Shown: positions 44,316-52,920 of the stretch, in pieces | How positions within the stretch are numbered: the first letter of the stretch is position 1 | Layout: each line of letters opens with the position of its first letter | Assembly (NCBI RefSeq): GCF_003336705.1 | Contig: NZ_QMDL01000001.1 | Coordinates: 620,001-684,000, forward strand | Source: Marinobacter litoralis | Lineage (GTDB): Bacteria > Pseudomonadota > Gammaproteobacteria > Pseudomonadales > Oleiphilaceae | Direction of reading: 5' to 3' | DNA length: 64,000 nt | The notes under the pieces: generated by a model | What the model was told of the DNA's origin: nothing | Databases searched by the model: none | The model's input: only the letters and a program-made list of their open reading frames with translations | Position numbers and translations under genes: made by a program

Positions 44316-45167
44316 TCACCGAACCGCAATAGCGCCCTTACCAACCCCTTCATAGGCTTTTACGCGGATCTCGTCTGCGGGGAATTCGGCTTTCAGTACG
44401 TCCGCCATGTGGGCTGCAATCAACTCTACGGTGGTATCTGTTTCCAGCATGTAGACGCGACTCTCTGGCAGGGTAAGGGCAAACTCACCCTGATTGGCTT
44501 CGTATTCAAAGCTGATGTAGTGCTGGCTGTCGTCGCCCACAAAGCGGCGGGTAACGTCTTCTTCGGTCCCTACGTAAATATCTTCCCACAGTTTCGCCCA
44601 GCGCTTCTCCAGCTCTGTGTCGCGCTGGCCGTTGCGATCAATGCGGATGGGGGAGCGGTGTCCGTGTGCGATTCGCTGGCAGTTGCCCAAGTGCTTTTTC
44701 AGGCCGTGGACATAGTGGTAATAAGCGCCCTCGATCACGTCTTCGCGCAGATTGATTTCTACGGTGGTAACGTTTCCGGGCAGCACAGCTTTTAGTTCTG
44801 TTTCCAATAAGGCTGCTACAGCCGGCTTCTCGACCCGCTCGGACGATAGCCATACAACCGCTTCATCTGGTGAGGTGTGGGTTATGTGGCTGCCGTCTGT
44901 CAGGTCCCAGCGGAAAGTGTGGGGCTGGTCTTCGTCCCAATGCAGGCCTTCGTAGCCTCTCGGGATCACCAGTCGATGGTCTACACGCTCATCAATAACC
45001 CGTTTGATGGTGCGTTTGACGTTGCTGAAATCAAAGACCATGCCTTGCTCGTCCAGCTCGCCGCCGAGGACCACGTCGGCAATCCAGCTTTCGCCTACAA
45101 GGCCCCGCGCGGGGTCTAGGTACGCGAAATCAATCACAGTGAGGTTGTCGACGAAAAGATGGTTCAT
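44316..45167 (-). CDS. Tandem-domain 6-pyruvoyl-tetrahydropterin synthase (QueD-like) protein
   Basis: A 283-residue protein containing two T-fold domains of the PTPS/QueD family. The first half (about 1-110) keeps the ELDEQGMVFDFSNVK strand but has GES where QueD has the zinc-binding HGH. The second half has His151, His154, Cys163 and HGH (168-170), then ETDTTVELIA and a KAYEG Glu, so it could bind zinc and act. QueD makes carboxytetrahydropterin for queuosine; this two-domain type may have another pterin substrate. ATG 45167 is chosen over 45212 by the domain start. Confidence 0.8.
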   Translation of the reverse strand: MNHLFVDNLTVIDFAYLDPARGLVGESWIADVVLGGELDEQGMVFDFSNVKRTIKRVIDERVDHRLVIPRGYEGLHWDEDQPHTFRWDLTDGSHITHTSPDEAVVWLSSERVEKPAVAALLETELKAVLPGNVTTVEINLREDVIEGAYYHYVHGLKKHLGNCQRIAHGHRSPIRIDRNGQRDTELEKRWAKLWEDIYVGTEEDVTRRFVGDDSQHYISFEYEANQGEFALTLPESRVYMLETDTTVELIAAHMADVLKAEFPADEIRVKAYEGVGKGAIAVR

Positions 45168-45266
45168 GAATGGCCTGGCTATATTGGTTGCATGGTGGCG
45201 TGATTCTAGCAAAAATCGTTCACTTCAGCAGTTTGCAAATGAGAACGTCTAACAGGAGGCCGCATC

Positions 45267-45881
45267 ATAGCCACGAACAGCGCTCAACTCGATCAGCAGT
45301 TTCCGGCATTGGTGTTGGCGGCAGGTCGTAGCAAACGCATGGGGCGAGCGAAGCAAACCCTGAGCATCCCGGGTCAGGGTACGTTGCTTGGGCATGCTAT
45401 CGAGCAAGCCAGGATTTTGTCCGGTCGTGTCTCGGTGGTTGTTGGTGCGCGTTATCCTATGATTCGGTACCGGACTCCGCAGACACCTTCTCGGTGGGTG
45501 TATTGTTCTGACTGGCGCCAGGGCATGTCGGCCTCTTTGGCGGCGGGAATCCGCTCTTTGAGCCCGAAGGCGCGAGGTGTCTATGTGCTGGTTGGGGATC
45601 AACCTTTGCTGGCCGAACAGGGTCTTTTACGGCTTCACCGCAGCGTACGGCAAGCACCTGGTCAAGTATGGGCTGCGGATTATGGCGCGCGAGTGGGGGT
45701 GCCAGCCTGGATTCCGCGGAGCCTTTGGCCGGAAGTGCTCAGGCTGCAGGGAGATTCGGGGGCAGGGCGCGTGCTCAATCAAGCCCGGGCGAATCGGGTG
45801 GATATTGCGGGAGTGGAGCTGGATGTCGACACTCCCGCACGCTGGCAACAAATAAAGCAGATGTTAGCCGAACAAACCTGA
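45267..45881 (+). CDS. MobA/MocA-like nucleotidyltransferase, apparent AUA start
   Basis: A protein of about 204 residues of the NTP-transferase family. The nucleotide loop [16 protein letters not shown], the Asp in VLVGDQPLL and GVPAWIP match MocA-type molybdopterin cytidylyl/guanylyltransferases. No ATG, GTG or TTG occurs near the natural N-terminus. A perfect AGGAGG (45254-45259) is followed after 7 nt by ATA (45267), preceded by ATC (45264). TTG 45309 is the first ordinary start but begins inside the first strand with no ribosome-binding site. No other molybdenum cofactor genes are adjacent. Its 3' end overlaps the next gene by 18 nt. Confidence 0.75.
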   Translation: MATNSAQLDQQFPALVLAAGRSKRMGRAKQTLSIPGQGTLLGHAIEQARILSGRVSVVVGARYPMIRYRTPQTPSRWVYCSDWRQGMSASLAAGIRSLSPKARGVYVLVGDQPLLAEQGLLRLHRSVRQAPGQVWAADYGARVGVPAWIPRSLWPEVLRLQGDSGAGRVLNQARANRVDIAGVELDVDTPARWQQIKQMLAEQT

Positions 45882-46931
45882 TAACCACGCAATGCCCACG
45901 CTGAAAATACCCAAGCTCACGGCCAGTCCCAAAGTGTAGATGCGAGAGTTGGCGGCCTTTTGTTGTGCGACATAAAGATCGATGGTGCGTTGGGCGATGT
46001 CTTCCGCGGTTTCGCGGGAGATTTCGTGGGCCTGCTGAACGGCTTCTGACTGAAGGGTTTGCCAGAACTCGGTATCAATGGTTTGCACGCTGGTGATGTG
46101 GTCTTTCAGTTCCGCCATGTGGTCGGAAGTGAAGCCGGAATTCTTCGCCATTTCTTTGCGCGAGATAGCCAGCTCTCGGCTCAGATTCATGTTGATTTCC
46201 GCGGCCACTTCATCGCGAAGGTTTCGGGTGCGTTCGTCAACCAGCTCGGTCAGTGTTTTCAGGTGTTCTTCGATTCGGGCGTCTTGCTTTTTCTCGGTGT
46301 CTTCGAGTGCCCGTTTCAGGTGAACGTATTGTTCATCGAACAAGTCGTTCAGCAGTTCGTGCAAGCGGTTATTTATGTGAGTCTTAACGGCCGAGCGGGA
46401 AATCTGTTCGATCAGATCGGCGGTTAAGGGCACGGCGCTTGAATCTCCGGCGCCGGGCACACTGTCAGCTGCGCTCGGTGTGGGTAGGGTGATTGCATCG
46501 TCTTCGTCAGCTACAGGCGCTGAGAGGCTTTCAGGCATTGGCAGCGTTCCCCGCTCAACGTCTGTGGCCAGCTGCTCCAGCATAATGGTTAGCCCTTCGC
46601 TTTGGGGGGGCTTGGTAAGAATGCTGTAGATGCCGAAGTTTTTCGCTTCATCTGTGAACGAAGAAGATTTCTTCGATGTGCACATGATGATGGGGATACC
46701 GGCGGTGTCTGGATTGCTTTTGATCGCCTTTGCAGCCTCAACGCCACTCATGCCCGGCATCAGGTGATCCATGAAGATCACATCAGGTGCTGGATTCTTG
46801 CTCAGAAATTCCAGAGCTTCCTCGGCAGAGCTTGCCATGTTCACATCCATGTTCCGACTCTCAAGGATTTTGCTCAGGGCGAACCTGGCAACCTTGGAAT
46901 CATCAACCAGCAAAGCATTTTTGATTGCCAT
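45864..46931 (-). CDS. Response regulator with coiled coil and C-terminal membrane anchor
   Basis: A 355-residue protein. Residues 1-125 are a CheY-like receiver: acidic pair Asp10/Asp11, phospho-acceptor Asp55 in [13 protein letters not shown], Thr in MCTSKK, and Lys in LTKPP. A Pro/Ala/Asp-rich linker (about 128-170) leads into a long helical, probably coiled-coil, region (about 170-325). A single hydrophobic helix lies near the end (about 331-352), so the protein is tail-anchored in the inner membrane. There is no DNA-binding, GGDEF or kinase domain and no sensor kinase nearby. It may scaffold a chemotaxis- or adhesion-type complex; this is inference. Confidence 0.85.
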   Translation of the reverse strand: MAIKNALLVDDSKVARFALSKILESRNMDVNMASSAEEALEFLSKNPAPDVIFMDHLMPGMSGVEAAKAIKSNPDTAGIPIIMCTSKKSSSFTDEAKNFGIYSILTKPPQSEGLTIMLEQLATDVERGTLPMPESLSAPVADEDDAITLPTPSAADSVPGAGDSSAVPLTADLIEQISRSAVKTHINNRLHELLNDLFDEQYVHLKRALEDTEKKQDARIEEHLKTLTELVDERTRNLRDEVAAEINMNLSRELAISRKEMAKNSGFTSDHMAELKDHITSVQTIDTEFWQTLQSEAVQQAHEISRETAEDIAQRTIDLYVAQQKAANSRIYTLGLAVSLGIFSVGIAWLSGLFG

Positions 46932-46984
46932 CTCACTACCTCAACCTGTTACTGCAAACTCGTTGGTGTGGCGACCGGGGTTTA

Positions 46985-48322
46985 CTACCAGCCTTCCAGT
47001 TGCGGGCATTGCGTGGCCCGATAGCTCTTGTCCCGATAGCACACGCCGGGCTCAGTTGTGCGGGCGGTAAAGACTTCACCGGCCGCTGTCGTCAGGCGCA
47101 CCTTTCCATAAGGTTCACCCAGGCGGAACGTAGCTTCAATGGAGCTGCCGTTAGGGTTGCGTAGCAGGCCTGCGCCATGAAATTTGCCGTCCATATATTG
47201 GCCATCGTACTTTTTACCGTCGGCAAAGATTTCCGAGCCTTGGCCGTGGAACGAGCCGTTCGAGAATTGGCCTTCGTAGGATCGTCCATCGGGGTAGGTC
47301 AACCTGCCTTCACCATGAAACTCACCATTCCTGAAACTGCCAACGTACAAGTGGCCGTCCGCGGTGGTGAGTGAGCCCGGGCCTTGCATTTTTCCTTGCA
47401 CCCAGTTGCCCGTAAGTATGTCGCCATTGGCTTTGGTTAACGTGCCCTGACCGTGAAACTCGTTGCGTTCAAAGCGGCCGGTGTATTGAGCGTTATCTGC
47501 CCCGCGCCACTGGCCTTCGCCGTGTTGCTGCCCTTTTTCCCAGTCGCCTTCATACCGGCTGCCGTCGGGGTACCATGCTGTGCCCGTACCATCAAACAGA
47601 CCATTTACGAAGTGGCCCTCATAGCGTAGTCCAGTTTCGTCTATCCAGCTGCCGTCACCGGTTTTGACGCCACCAACCCATCGGCCATTGGAGTAATTCA
47701 CGGTGGTGTACTGCTCGAGCTGGCCGACCAGAGTGAGCTCCTGGCCTGCTTTCAGAGCAATGGTGTTCTCCCAAGGCTTATGACCCGGCTTTTGTATTGT
47801 GATCTCGTAACTGCCGGGGTCTAGCTCTAAATCAAGTCGGGTGGCTCCGTAATTTTTGCCATTAATGGTGACCTGATCACCCACTACGTTAGAGCGAAGC
47901 ACCAGTTTTCCGGTTGTCGCTGGCTCAGGCTTTTTGGCGGGTGAAACGAATTCAGGGTTGGTAAGCGATTTAGAGGGCTGCGCGATTGCAACCGTTTCAA
48001 GGCCATCCGGAAGCGGTTCAACCTCGAATACCTCGGCGGTGAGTGCGGGTTCCGGAGATGGAGCCAACGGAGAAGGCTGTTCCACTGAGACGTGTTCGCG
48101 TGGTTTTTCAGGCTTCGGAGTAGCGGTGTGATCCTTCTCTGCTGGTTTTTGGGGTGCGGCAGCCGGCGGCGGTAGAGTGTCGAGGCCGTGTTGCTCCATG
48201 GCAACGGAAGCCTTTCCGCTACTTTCCAGTATCGGACCCTGCTGCACGGAGGCAAAGCCTGCTGTTACAAGTAACATCAGCGCAAGCGCATTGACGAACA
48301 TCAGCGGTCTGAAATCGACCAT
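46985..48322 (-). CDS. PEGA domain and MORN-repeat protein
   Basis: A 445-residue exported or anchored protein. A hydrophobic N-terminal segment (about 8-26) is followed by a Pro/Glu-rich linker (about 45-130), a PEGA domain (about 138-205, with LVLRSNVVGDQVTINGK and LDPGSYEITIQKPGHK) and seven MORN repeats of about 23 residues (about 230-395; for example YEGQFSNGSFHGQG). A C-terminal pair of Cys (PGVCYRDK, ATQCPQ) may form a disulfide. MORN repeats form beta sheets that bind membranes or proteins. It lies 53 nt upstream of the membrane-anchored response regulator on the same strand. Confidence 0.88.
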   Translation of the reverse strand: MVDFRPLMFVNALALMLLVTAGFASVQQGPILESSGKASVAMEQHGLDTLPPPAAAPQKPAEKDHTATPKPEKPREHVSVEQPSPLAPSPEPALTAEVFEVEPLPDGLETVAIAQPSKSLTNPEFVSPAKKPEPATTGKLVLRSNVVGDQVTINGKNYGATRLDLELDPGSYEITIQKPGHKPWENTIALKAGQELTLVGQLEQYTTVNYSNGRWVGGVKTGDGSWIDETGLRYEGHFVNGLFDGTGTAWYPDGSRYEGDWEKGQQHGEGQWRGADNAQYTGRFERNEFHGQGTLTKANGDILTGNWVQGKMQGPGSLTTADGHLYVGSFRNGEFHGEGRLTYPDGRSYEGQFSNGSFHGQGSEIFADGKKYDGQYMDGKFHGAGLLRNPNGSSIEATFRLGEPYGKVRLTTAAGEVFTARTTEPGVCYRDKSYRATQCPQLEGW

Positions 48323-48436
48323 GGTAAAACCTCTTATCCCAACTTCCTGGATACTTTTATTATGGATTCATCTTAACCACTGTCCGCAACGTTATGTAAC
48401 AGAAAGTGTCTGAAGTTGGTCAGAATGCAGGCCAAA

Positions 48437-48898
48437 TCACATTTTGTCCGGAAACTGGTCATGGTTGAGCTGTTCCCAGGACTTCATGTACACATCCGCT
48501 TCATATTGATAGGGCGAGCGGAACGGTGTCAACACGAAATCGAATACCAGGAAAAAAGTACCAATCGAGAACCAGGCAATCATCAACGTGCTGATGGTGG
48601 TGGCTTGCTGCTCCGGGTTGGAGTCGATAAAACCTTGCAGGATTGGGATCATATCTGTGGCCAGTACCACGGGGTTGAAGCTGGCCATCACGAAGGGGAA
48701 CCAGAACGCAATAAACACCGGGAAAAAACCGTAAGACCAGAGTATTCGTCTGAGAAGGTATACACCGACTTCTCGCCAGAATTTTTGGCGGATTTCGGGT
48801 ACTTTGCGAATGCGCTTGAGGTATTGGCGACGTTCGGCCCACCAAGCGGCTACTTCGGGGGCATCAATGGCTTTTGTTTTAGTGGTTTCGTCTGTCAT
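48437..48898 (-). CDS. Hypothetical small membrane protein with two helices
   Basis: I do not recognise a family. The 153-residue protein begins with a charged, Arg/Lys-rich helix (about 15-45), then two hydrophobic segments (about 52-75 and 100-125) and a soluble tail with several aromatic residues. The two helices with a polar loop suggest an inner-membrane protein. It is divergent from the M16C protease and 114 nt from the MORN gene, so it may be its own unit. Confidence 0.65.
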   Translation of the reverse strand: MTDETTKTKAIDAPEVAAWWAERRQYLKRIRKVPEIRQKFWREVGVYLLRRILWSYGFFPVFIAFWFPFVMASFNPVVLATDMIPILQGFIDSNPEQQATTISTLMIAWFSIGTFFLVFDFVLTPFRSPYQYEADVYMKSWEQLNHDQFPDKM

Positions 48899-48998
48899 GG
48901 ATCGGCAGGCTACCTAGTTGGGTTTGTACGATGCATCATATCCGATAGTACGTGTTACCCTGTAATTCTCCAATTGTTCAATGCATAGGATCGTTTTA

Positions 48999-51923
48999 AT
49001 GGCGGCAGTGACAGACAACGTAATCCATCCGGCTTTCGAGAAACTTCGTAGTCACCGGATTAGCACCCTCAACCTGGATGTTGAGGAGTATCGCCACAAG
49101 AAGACCGGTGCGCGTCATTTGCATCTGGCGGCGGATAACGATGAAAACGTGTTTTTTGTAGCCCTTCGTACCTTCCCGATGGATTCCACCGGGGTCGCGC
49201 ACGTTCTTGAGCATACCGCCTTGTGTGGCAGTGAGCGTTTTCCGGTACGCGATCCGTTCTTCATGATGATTCGCCGTTCGTTGAACACATTTATGAATGC
49301 GTTCACCAGCAGCGACTGGACGGCCTACCCCTTTGCAAGTATGAACCGGAAGGATTTCGATAATCTGCTCACGGTGTACTTGGACTCAGTATTTTTCTCC
49401 AAGCTTGATCCGCTGGATTTTGCCCAGGAAGGGCACCGTTTAGAGTTCGAAAAGCCGGATGACCCAAACAGTGATCTGGTCTACCGGGGAGTGGTTTACA
49501 ACGAGATGAAAGGTGCCATGAGTGCGCCTACCTCCCAGCTGTGGCAGAACCTGTCTAGCCACCTGTTCCAAACCACAACCTATCACTACAACAGTGGCGG
49601 TGAGCCGGATCATATTGTGGATCTGAGCTATGACGACTTGGTTAGGTTCTATCGTCACCACTACCACCCGAGCAACGCGATTTTCGCGACCTACGGGAAC
49701 ATTCCGGCCTACGAGCATCACGAAAAGTTTGAAGAGCTGGCACTGAAGCGCTTTGACCGACAGGAAGTGAAGCTGCCGGTACACGATGAGAAACGCATGT
49801 TTTCCCCGATGCGGGTGGAGCAGGGCTACGCGGTCAGTGAGGGTGAAGATACCGAGGCGAAAACCCATATCGTGATGGGGTGGTTGTTGGGGCACAGCTT
49901 CGACCTGCAAGAGAACCTTGAAGCTCAGTTATTGTCATCGGTGCTTTTCGAGAACAGTGCTTCACCCATGATGCGGGCACTGGAGACCACCGACATCGGC
50001 CATGCGCCGTCGCCTATGTGCGGGCTTGAAGATTCTAACCGCGAAATGACGTTCGTGTGCGGTATTGAGGGTAGTGAGCCGGGCCGTCGCGAGGATCTGG
50101 AAGCTCTGGTTGAAGAGACGCTGGCGAAGGTGGTGGAAGAAGGTGTCAGCCCGGAACGGCTTGAGGCCATTCTCCATCAGCTGGAATTGCACCAGCGGGA
50201 AATTGCCGGCGACGGCTTCCCTTACGGTTTGCAGCTGATCATGCAGTCCATTTCGCCCATGGTTCATGGTGGTGACCCGGTTGAATTGCTGGATCTGGAG
50301 CCGGTATTGGCAACGCTGCGAGAAAAGATCAAAGACCCGGAATATGTGCCGGGCCTTATTCGCCGCAAACTGCTGGAAAACCCGCACCGGGTTACCTTGA
50401 CCCTGCGCCCGGATGAAAAGCTCGAAGGTGCACATCAGGCGGCATTGAGAGAGTCACTGGCCAAGCGCAAAGCCAGCCTCACCGATGATGAAGTGAAGCT
50501 GATTGTAGAGCGTGCGCAAGCCTTGGAAGAACGGCAACTTCGCAAAGACGACGATTCCATCCTGCCGAAGGTTGGCTTGTCTGATGTGCCGTTGCAGATG
50601 CCGGAGCCGGAAGGCAAGTACGATGCTGAAACCGGGGCCACTCTCTATGCCCGTGGCACCAACGGATTGGTCTATCAACAAATTGTGTTACCCGTTCCGG
50701 CGTTGAGTGAGGACGAGTTATTGCTGCTGCCTTACTACACCACGCTAATTTCCGAAGTCGGGTGTGGTGAGTTGGATTATCTGCAAATGCAGGATCGTAT
50801 TTCAGCGGAATCCGGCGGTATTGGTGCTTCGTTCCTTGCCAAAGGACAGATTGACGACGTTCAGGCTATGTCCGGGTATCTGATTTTCAGCGGCAAGGCA
50901 CTGGCCCGTAACAGCAGTGCGCTGACTCAGCTGCTTAAAGATGTATACACCGGTGCGCGGTTCGACGAGAAAGAGCGCATTCGCGAAATCATCGCTCAGG
51001 TGCGTGCACGCCGAGAACAAGCCGTTACTGGCAGTGGCCACGGTTTGGCAATGGGCGCTGCGGCTCAGGGCTTGAGCCCCGGTTCCTGGTTGAGCTTCCG
51101 TTTGGGTGGTCTGGCGGGTATTCGAGGCACCAAGGAGCTCGATAAGTCGTTGAATGATGAATCCGCTCTGGCGGAGTTCTGTGACAGGCTTGCCGCGCTG
51201 CATGAAAAGATTCGTAAGCAAGGGCGTCAGTTCTTGTTGATTGGTGAAGAAGCCCAGTTAGCTCCGATGCTGGATAGCGTGAAAACCTGCTGGCAAAGCG
51301 GGGAAGCTCAGGTTGAGGGTGACTGGTCGATGAAGCCGGTGAACTACAAAACTCACGAAGCCTGGCTGACCTCTACTCAGGTGAACTTCTGCGCCAAAGC
51401 TTATGCAACGGTTGCGGTTGACCACCCGGATGCCGCTGCGTTAACGGTACTGGGTGGTTTCCTGCGTAACGGATACCTGCACCGGGCGATTCGAGAGAAA
51501 GGTGGAGCTTACGGTGGTGGTGCCGGGCAGGACAGTGTGAACGGTGTGTTCCGCTTCTTCTCATACCGTGATCCGCGCTTTGCAGAAACGTTGGACGATT
51601 TCGACGCGGCTTTGAATTGGTTGCGAACAGAAGAGCATGAAGAGCAAGCGCTGGAAGAAGCCATTCTGGGTGTGATTGGTCAGCTGGATCGGCCGCATTC
51701 TCCTGCCGGTGCGGCTCGACACGCGTTCCATAACAACTTGTTCGGGCGCACCCCTGAGCAACGCGCGCGTTTCCGCGAGCGTGTGTTGAACGTGACCTTG
51801 GATGAAATGCGCCGAGTGGCAGATCTTTGGCTGAAGCCGGAGGATGCCAGCGTGGCAGTCATTACCAGCCCTGACAACCGTGAGGTGGCGGAGCAGCTGG
51901 GCCTGAGCATCCAGGAGCTGTAA
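48999..51923 (+). CDS. M16C insulinase-family zinc metalloprotease (PreP/Cym1-like)
   Basis: A 974-residue protease related to presequence protease. The inverted zinc motif HVLEH is near residue 75, with the distal Glu in YNEMKGAM; two M16 halves are joined by a helical hinge and followed by the M16C-associated domain. These enzymes close around and degrade unstructured peptides. No signal peptide is visible, so a cytoplasmic location is likely. ATG 48999 with AGGA 8 nt upstream is preferred over ATG 48981. A terminator follows directly. Confidence 0.93.
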   Translation: MAAVTDNVIHPAFEKLRSHRISTLNLDVEEYRHKKTGARHLHLAADNDENVFFVALRTFPMDSTGVAHVLEHTALCGSERFPVRDPFFMMIRRSLNTFMNAFTSSDWTAYPFASMNRKDFDNLLTVYLDSVFFSKLDPLDFAQEGHRLEFEKPDDPNSDLVYRGVVYNEMKGAMSAPTSQLWQNLSSHLFQTTTYHYNSGGEPDHIVDLSYDDLVRFYRHHYHPSNAIFATYGNIPAYEHHEKFEELALKRFDRQEVKLPVHDEKRMFSPMRVEQGYAVSEGEDTEAKTHIVMGWLLGHSFDLQENLEAQLLSSVLFENSASPMMRALETTDIGHAPSPMCGLEDSNREMTFVCGIEGSEPGRREDLEALVEETLAKVVEEGVSPERLEAILHQLELHQREIAGDGFPYGLQLIMQSISPMVHGGDPVELLDLEPVLATLREKIKDPEYVPGLIRRKLLENPHRVTLTLRPDEKLEGAHQAALRESLAKRKASLTDDEVKLIVERAQALEERQLRKDDDSILPKVGLSDVPLQMPEPEGKYDAETGATLYARGTNGLVYQQIVLPVPALSEDELLLLPYYTTLISEVGCGELDYLQMQDRISAESGGIGASFLAKGQIDDVQAMSGYLIFSGKALARNSSALTQLLKDVYTGARFDEKERIREIIAQVRARREQAVTGSGHGLAMGAAAQGLSPGSWLSFRLGGLAGIRGTKELDKSLNDESALAEFCDRLAALHEKIRKQGRQFLLIGEEAQLAPMLDSVKTCWQSGEAQVEGDWSMKPVNYKTHEAWLTSTQVNFCAKAYATVAVDHPDAAALTVLGGFLRNGYLHRAIREKGGAYGGGAGQDSVNGVFRFFSYRDPRFAETLDDFDAALNWLRTEEHEEQALEEAILGVIGQLDRPHSPAGAARHAFHNNLFGRTPEQRARFRERVLNVTLDEMRRVADLWLKPEDASVAVITSPDNREVAEQLGLSIQEL

Positions 51924-51942
51924 GCCTGGAGTTTCAGGCACG

Positions 51943-51979
51943 AAAAAGGGTGGGGGACGTGAGTCACCCACCCTTTTTT
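51943..51979. terminator. Bidirectional terminator
   Basis: AAAAAGGGTGGG (51943-51954) pairs with CCCACCCTTTTT (from 51967) with a T-run, serving the convergent M16C protease and ppsR genes. Confidence 0.93.
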
Positions 51980-51990
51980 ATTGGCCGAAC

Positions 51991-52806
51991 TTACCGGTGG
52001 CGCTTGAGCCCGGTCGAGACCATGATCCGGGTGGAAATTTCTTCAACGGAATACGCGGTGGTGTTCAAATAGGGGATGCGCTCCCGTTTGTACATCAGTT
52101 CGATTTCCTCCACTTCATGCATGCATTGCTGCATGGAGGAGTAGCGGGAGTTCGGCCGGCGCTCGTTGCGGATGGTGGCTAACCGTTCCGGCTGAATGGT
52201 CAGACCAAACAGTTTTTGCTTGTGGGCACGCAGTGCGCCCGGCATTTTCTGATCGTCCAGATCTTCCTCGGTGATCGGGTAGTTTGCCGCTTTAATGCCG
52301 TATTGCAGTGCCAAATACAGGCAGGTCGGTGTTTTACCGCTGCGGGATGCGCCAATCAGGATCAAGTCGGCCTCATCGTAGTGCCGCGTTCTGGCACCGT
52401 CGTCATTATCCAGTGCAAAGTTGACCGCGTGAATCCGGCGCTCATAACTACTGACGTTATCGATGGCGTGGGATTTACCAACGGAATAAGAGGACGACGA
52501 GTTCAATTCTCGTTCCAGCGGGTTCAGAAAGGTGCCAAAGATATCAACCATAAAGCCATTGGCACCGCTTACGATCTCGCGAATGGTGCTGTTAACGATG
52601 GTGTCGAACACCAAAGGGCGTTCACCATCGATTTCGGCGGCGGTATTAATGCGTGTGGCCATTTCCCGGGCCTTTTCTTCATCGTCGATATACGGCACGG
52701 TAATGCGTTCAAATTCAATCTTTTCAAACTGGGCTAAGAGCGCGTGTCCCAGCGCTTCCGCGGTCAGGCCGGTGCCGTCCGAGATAAAAAAAGCAGTTCT
52801 TTTCAT
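51991..52806 (-). CDS. ppsR: PEP synthase regulatory protein PpsR (kinase/pyrophosphorylase)
   Basis: A 271-residue DUF299 protein that inactivates PEP synthase by ADP-dependent phosphorylation of a Thr near the catalytic His and reactivates it by pyrophosphorolysis. The P-loop [10 protein letters not shown] (about 152-161) and [16 protein letters not shown]-terminus are characteristic. ATG 52806 is used in place of 52818, matching the family start [13 protein letters not shown]. It is divergent from its target ppsA, 114 nt away. Confidence 0.96.
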   Translation of the reverse strand: MKRTAFFISDGTGLTAEALGHALLAQFEKIEFERITVPYIDDEEKAREMATRINTAAEIDGERPLVFDTIVNSTIREIVSGANGFMVDIFGTFLNPLERELNSSSSYSVGKSHAIDNVSSYERRIHAVNFALDNDDGARTRHYDEADLILIGASRSGKTPTCLYLALQYGIKAANYPITEEDLDDQKMPGALRAHKQKLFGLTIQPERLATIRNERRPNSRYSSMQQCMHEVEEIELMYKRERIPYLNTTAYSVEEISTRIMVSTGLKRHR

Positions 52807-52920
52807 GGTTTCATCCACTCAGGTTTTGAGGCGGTTCCCTAGGTAATTTCCGCAGCTTACAGTATTATACTCGCCAGTTTCGAGACTCCGCGCCACTCAA
52901 GATACAAGGGAGACCACGCT

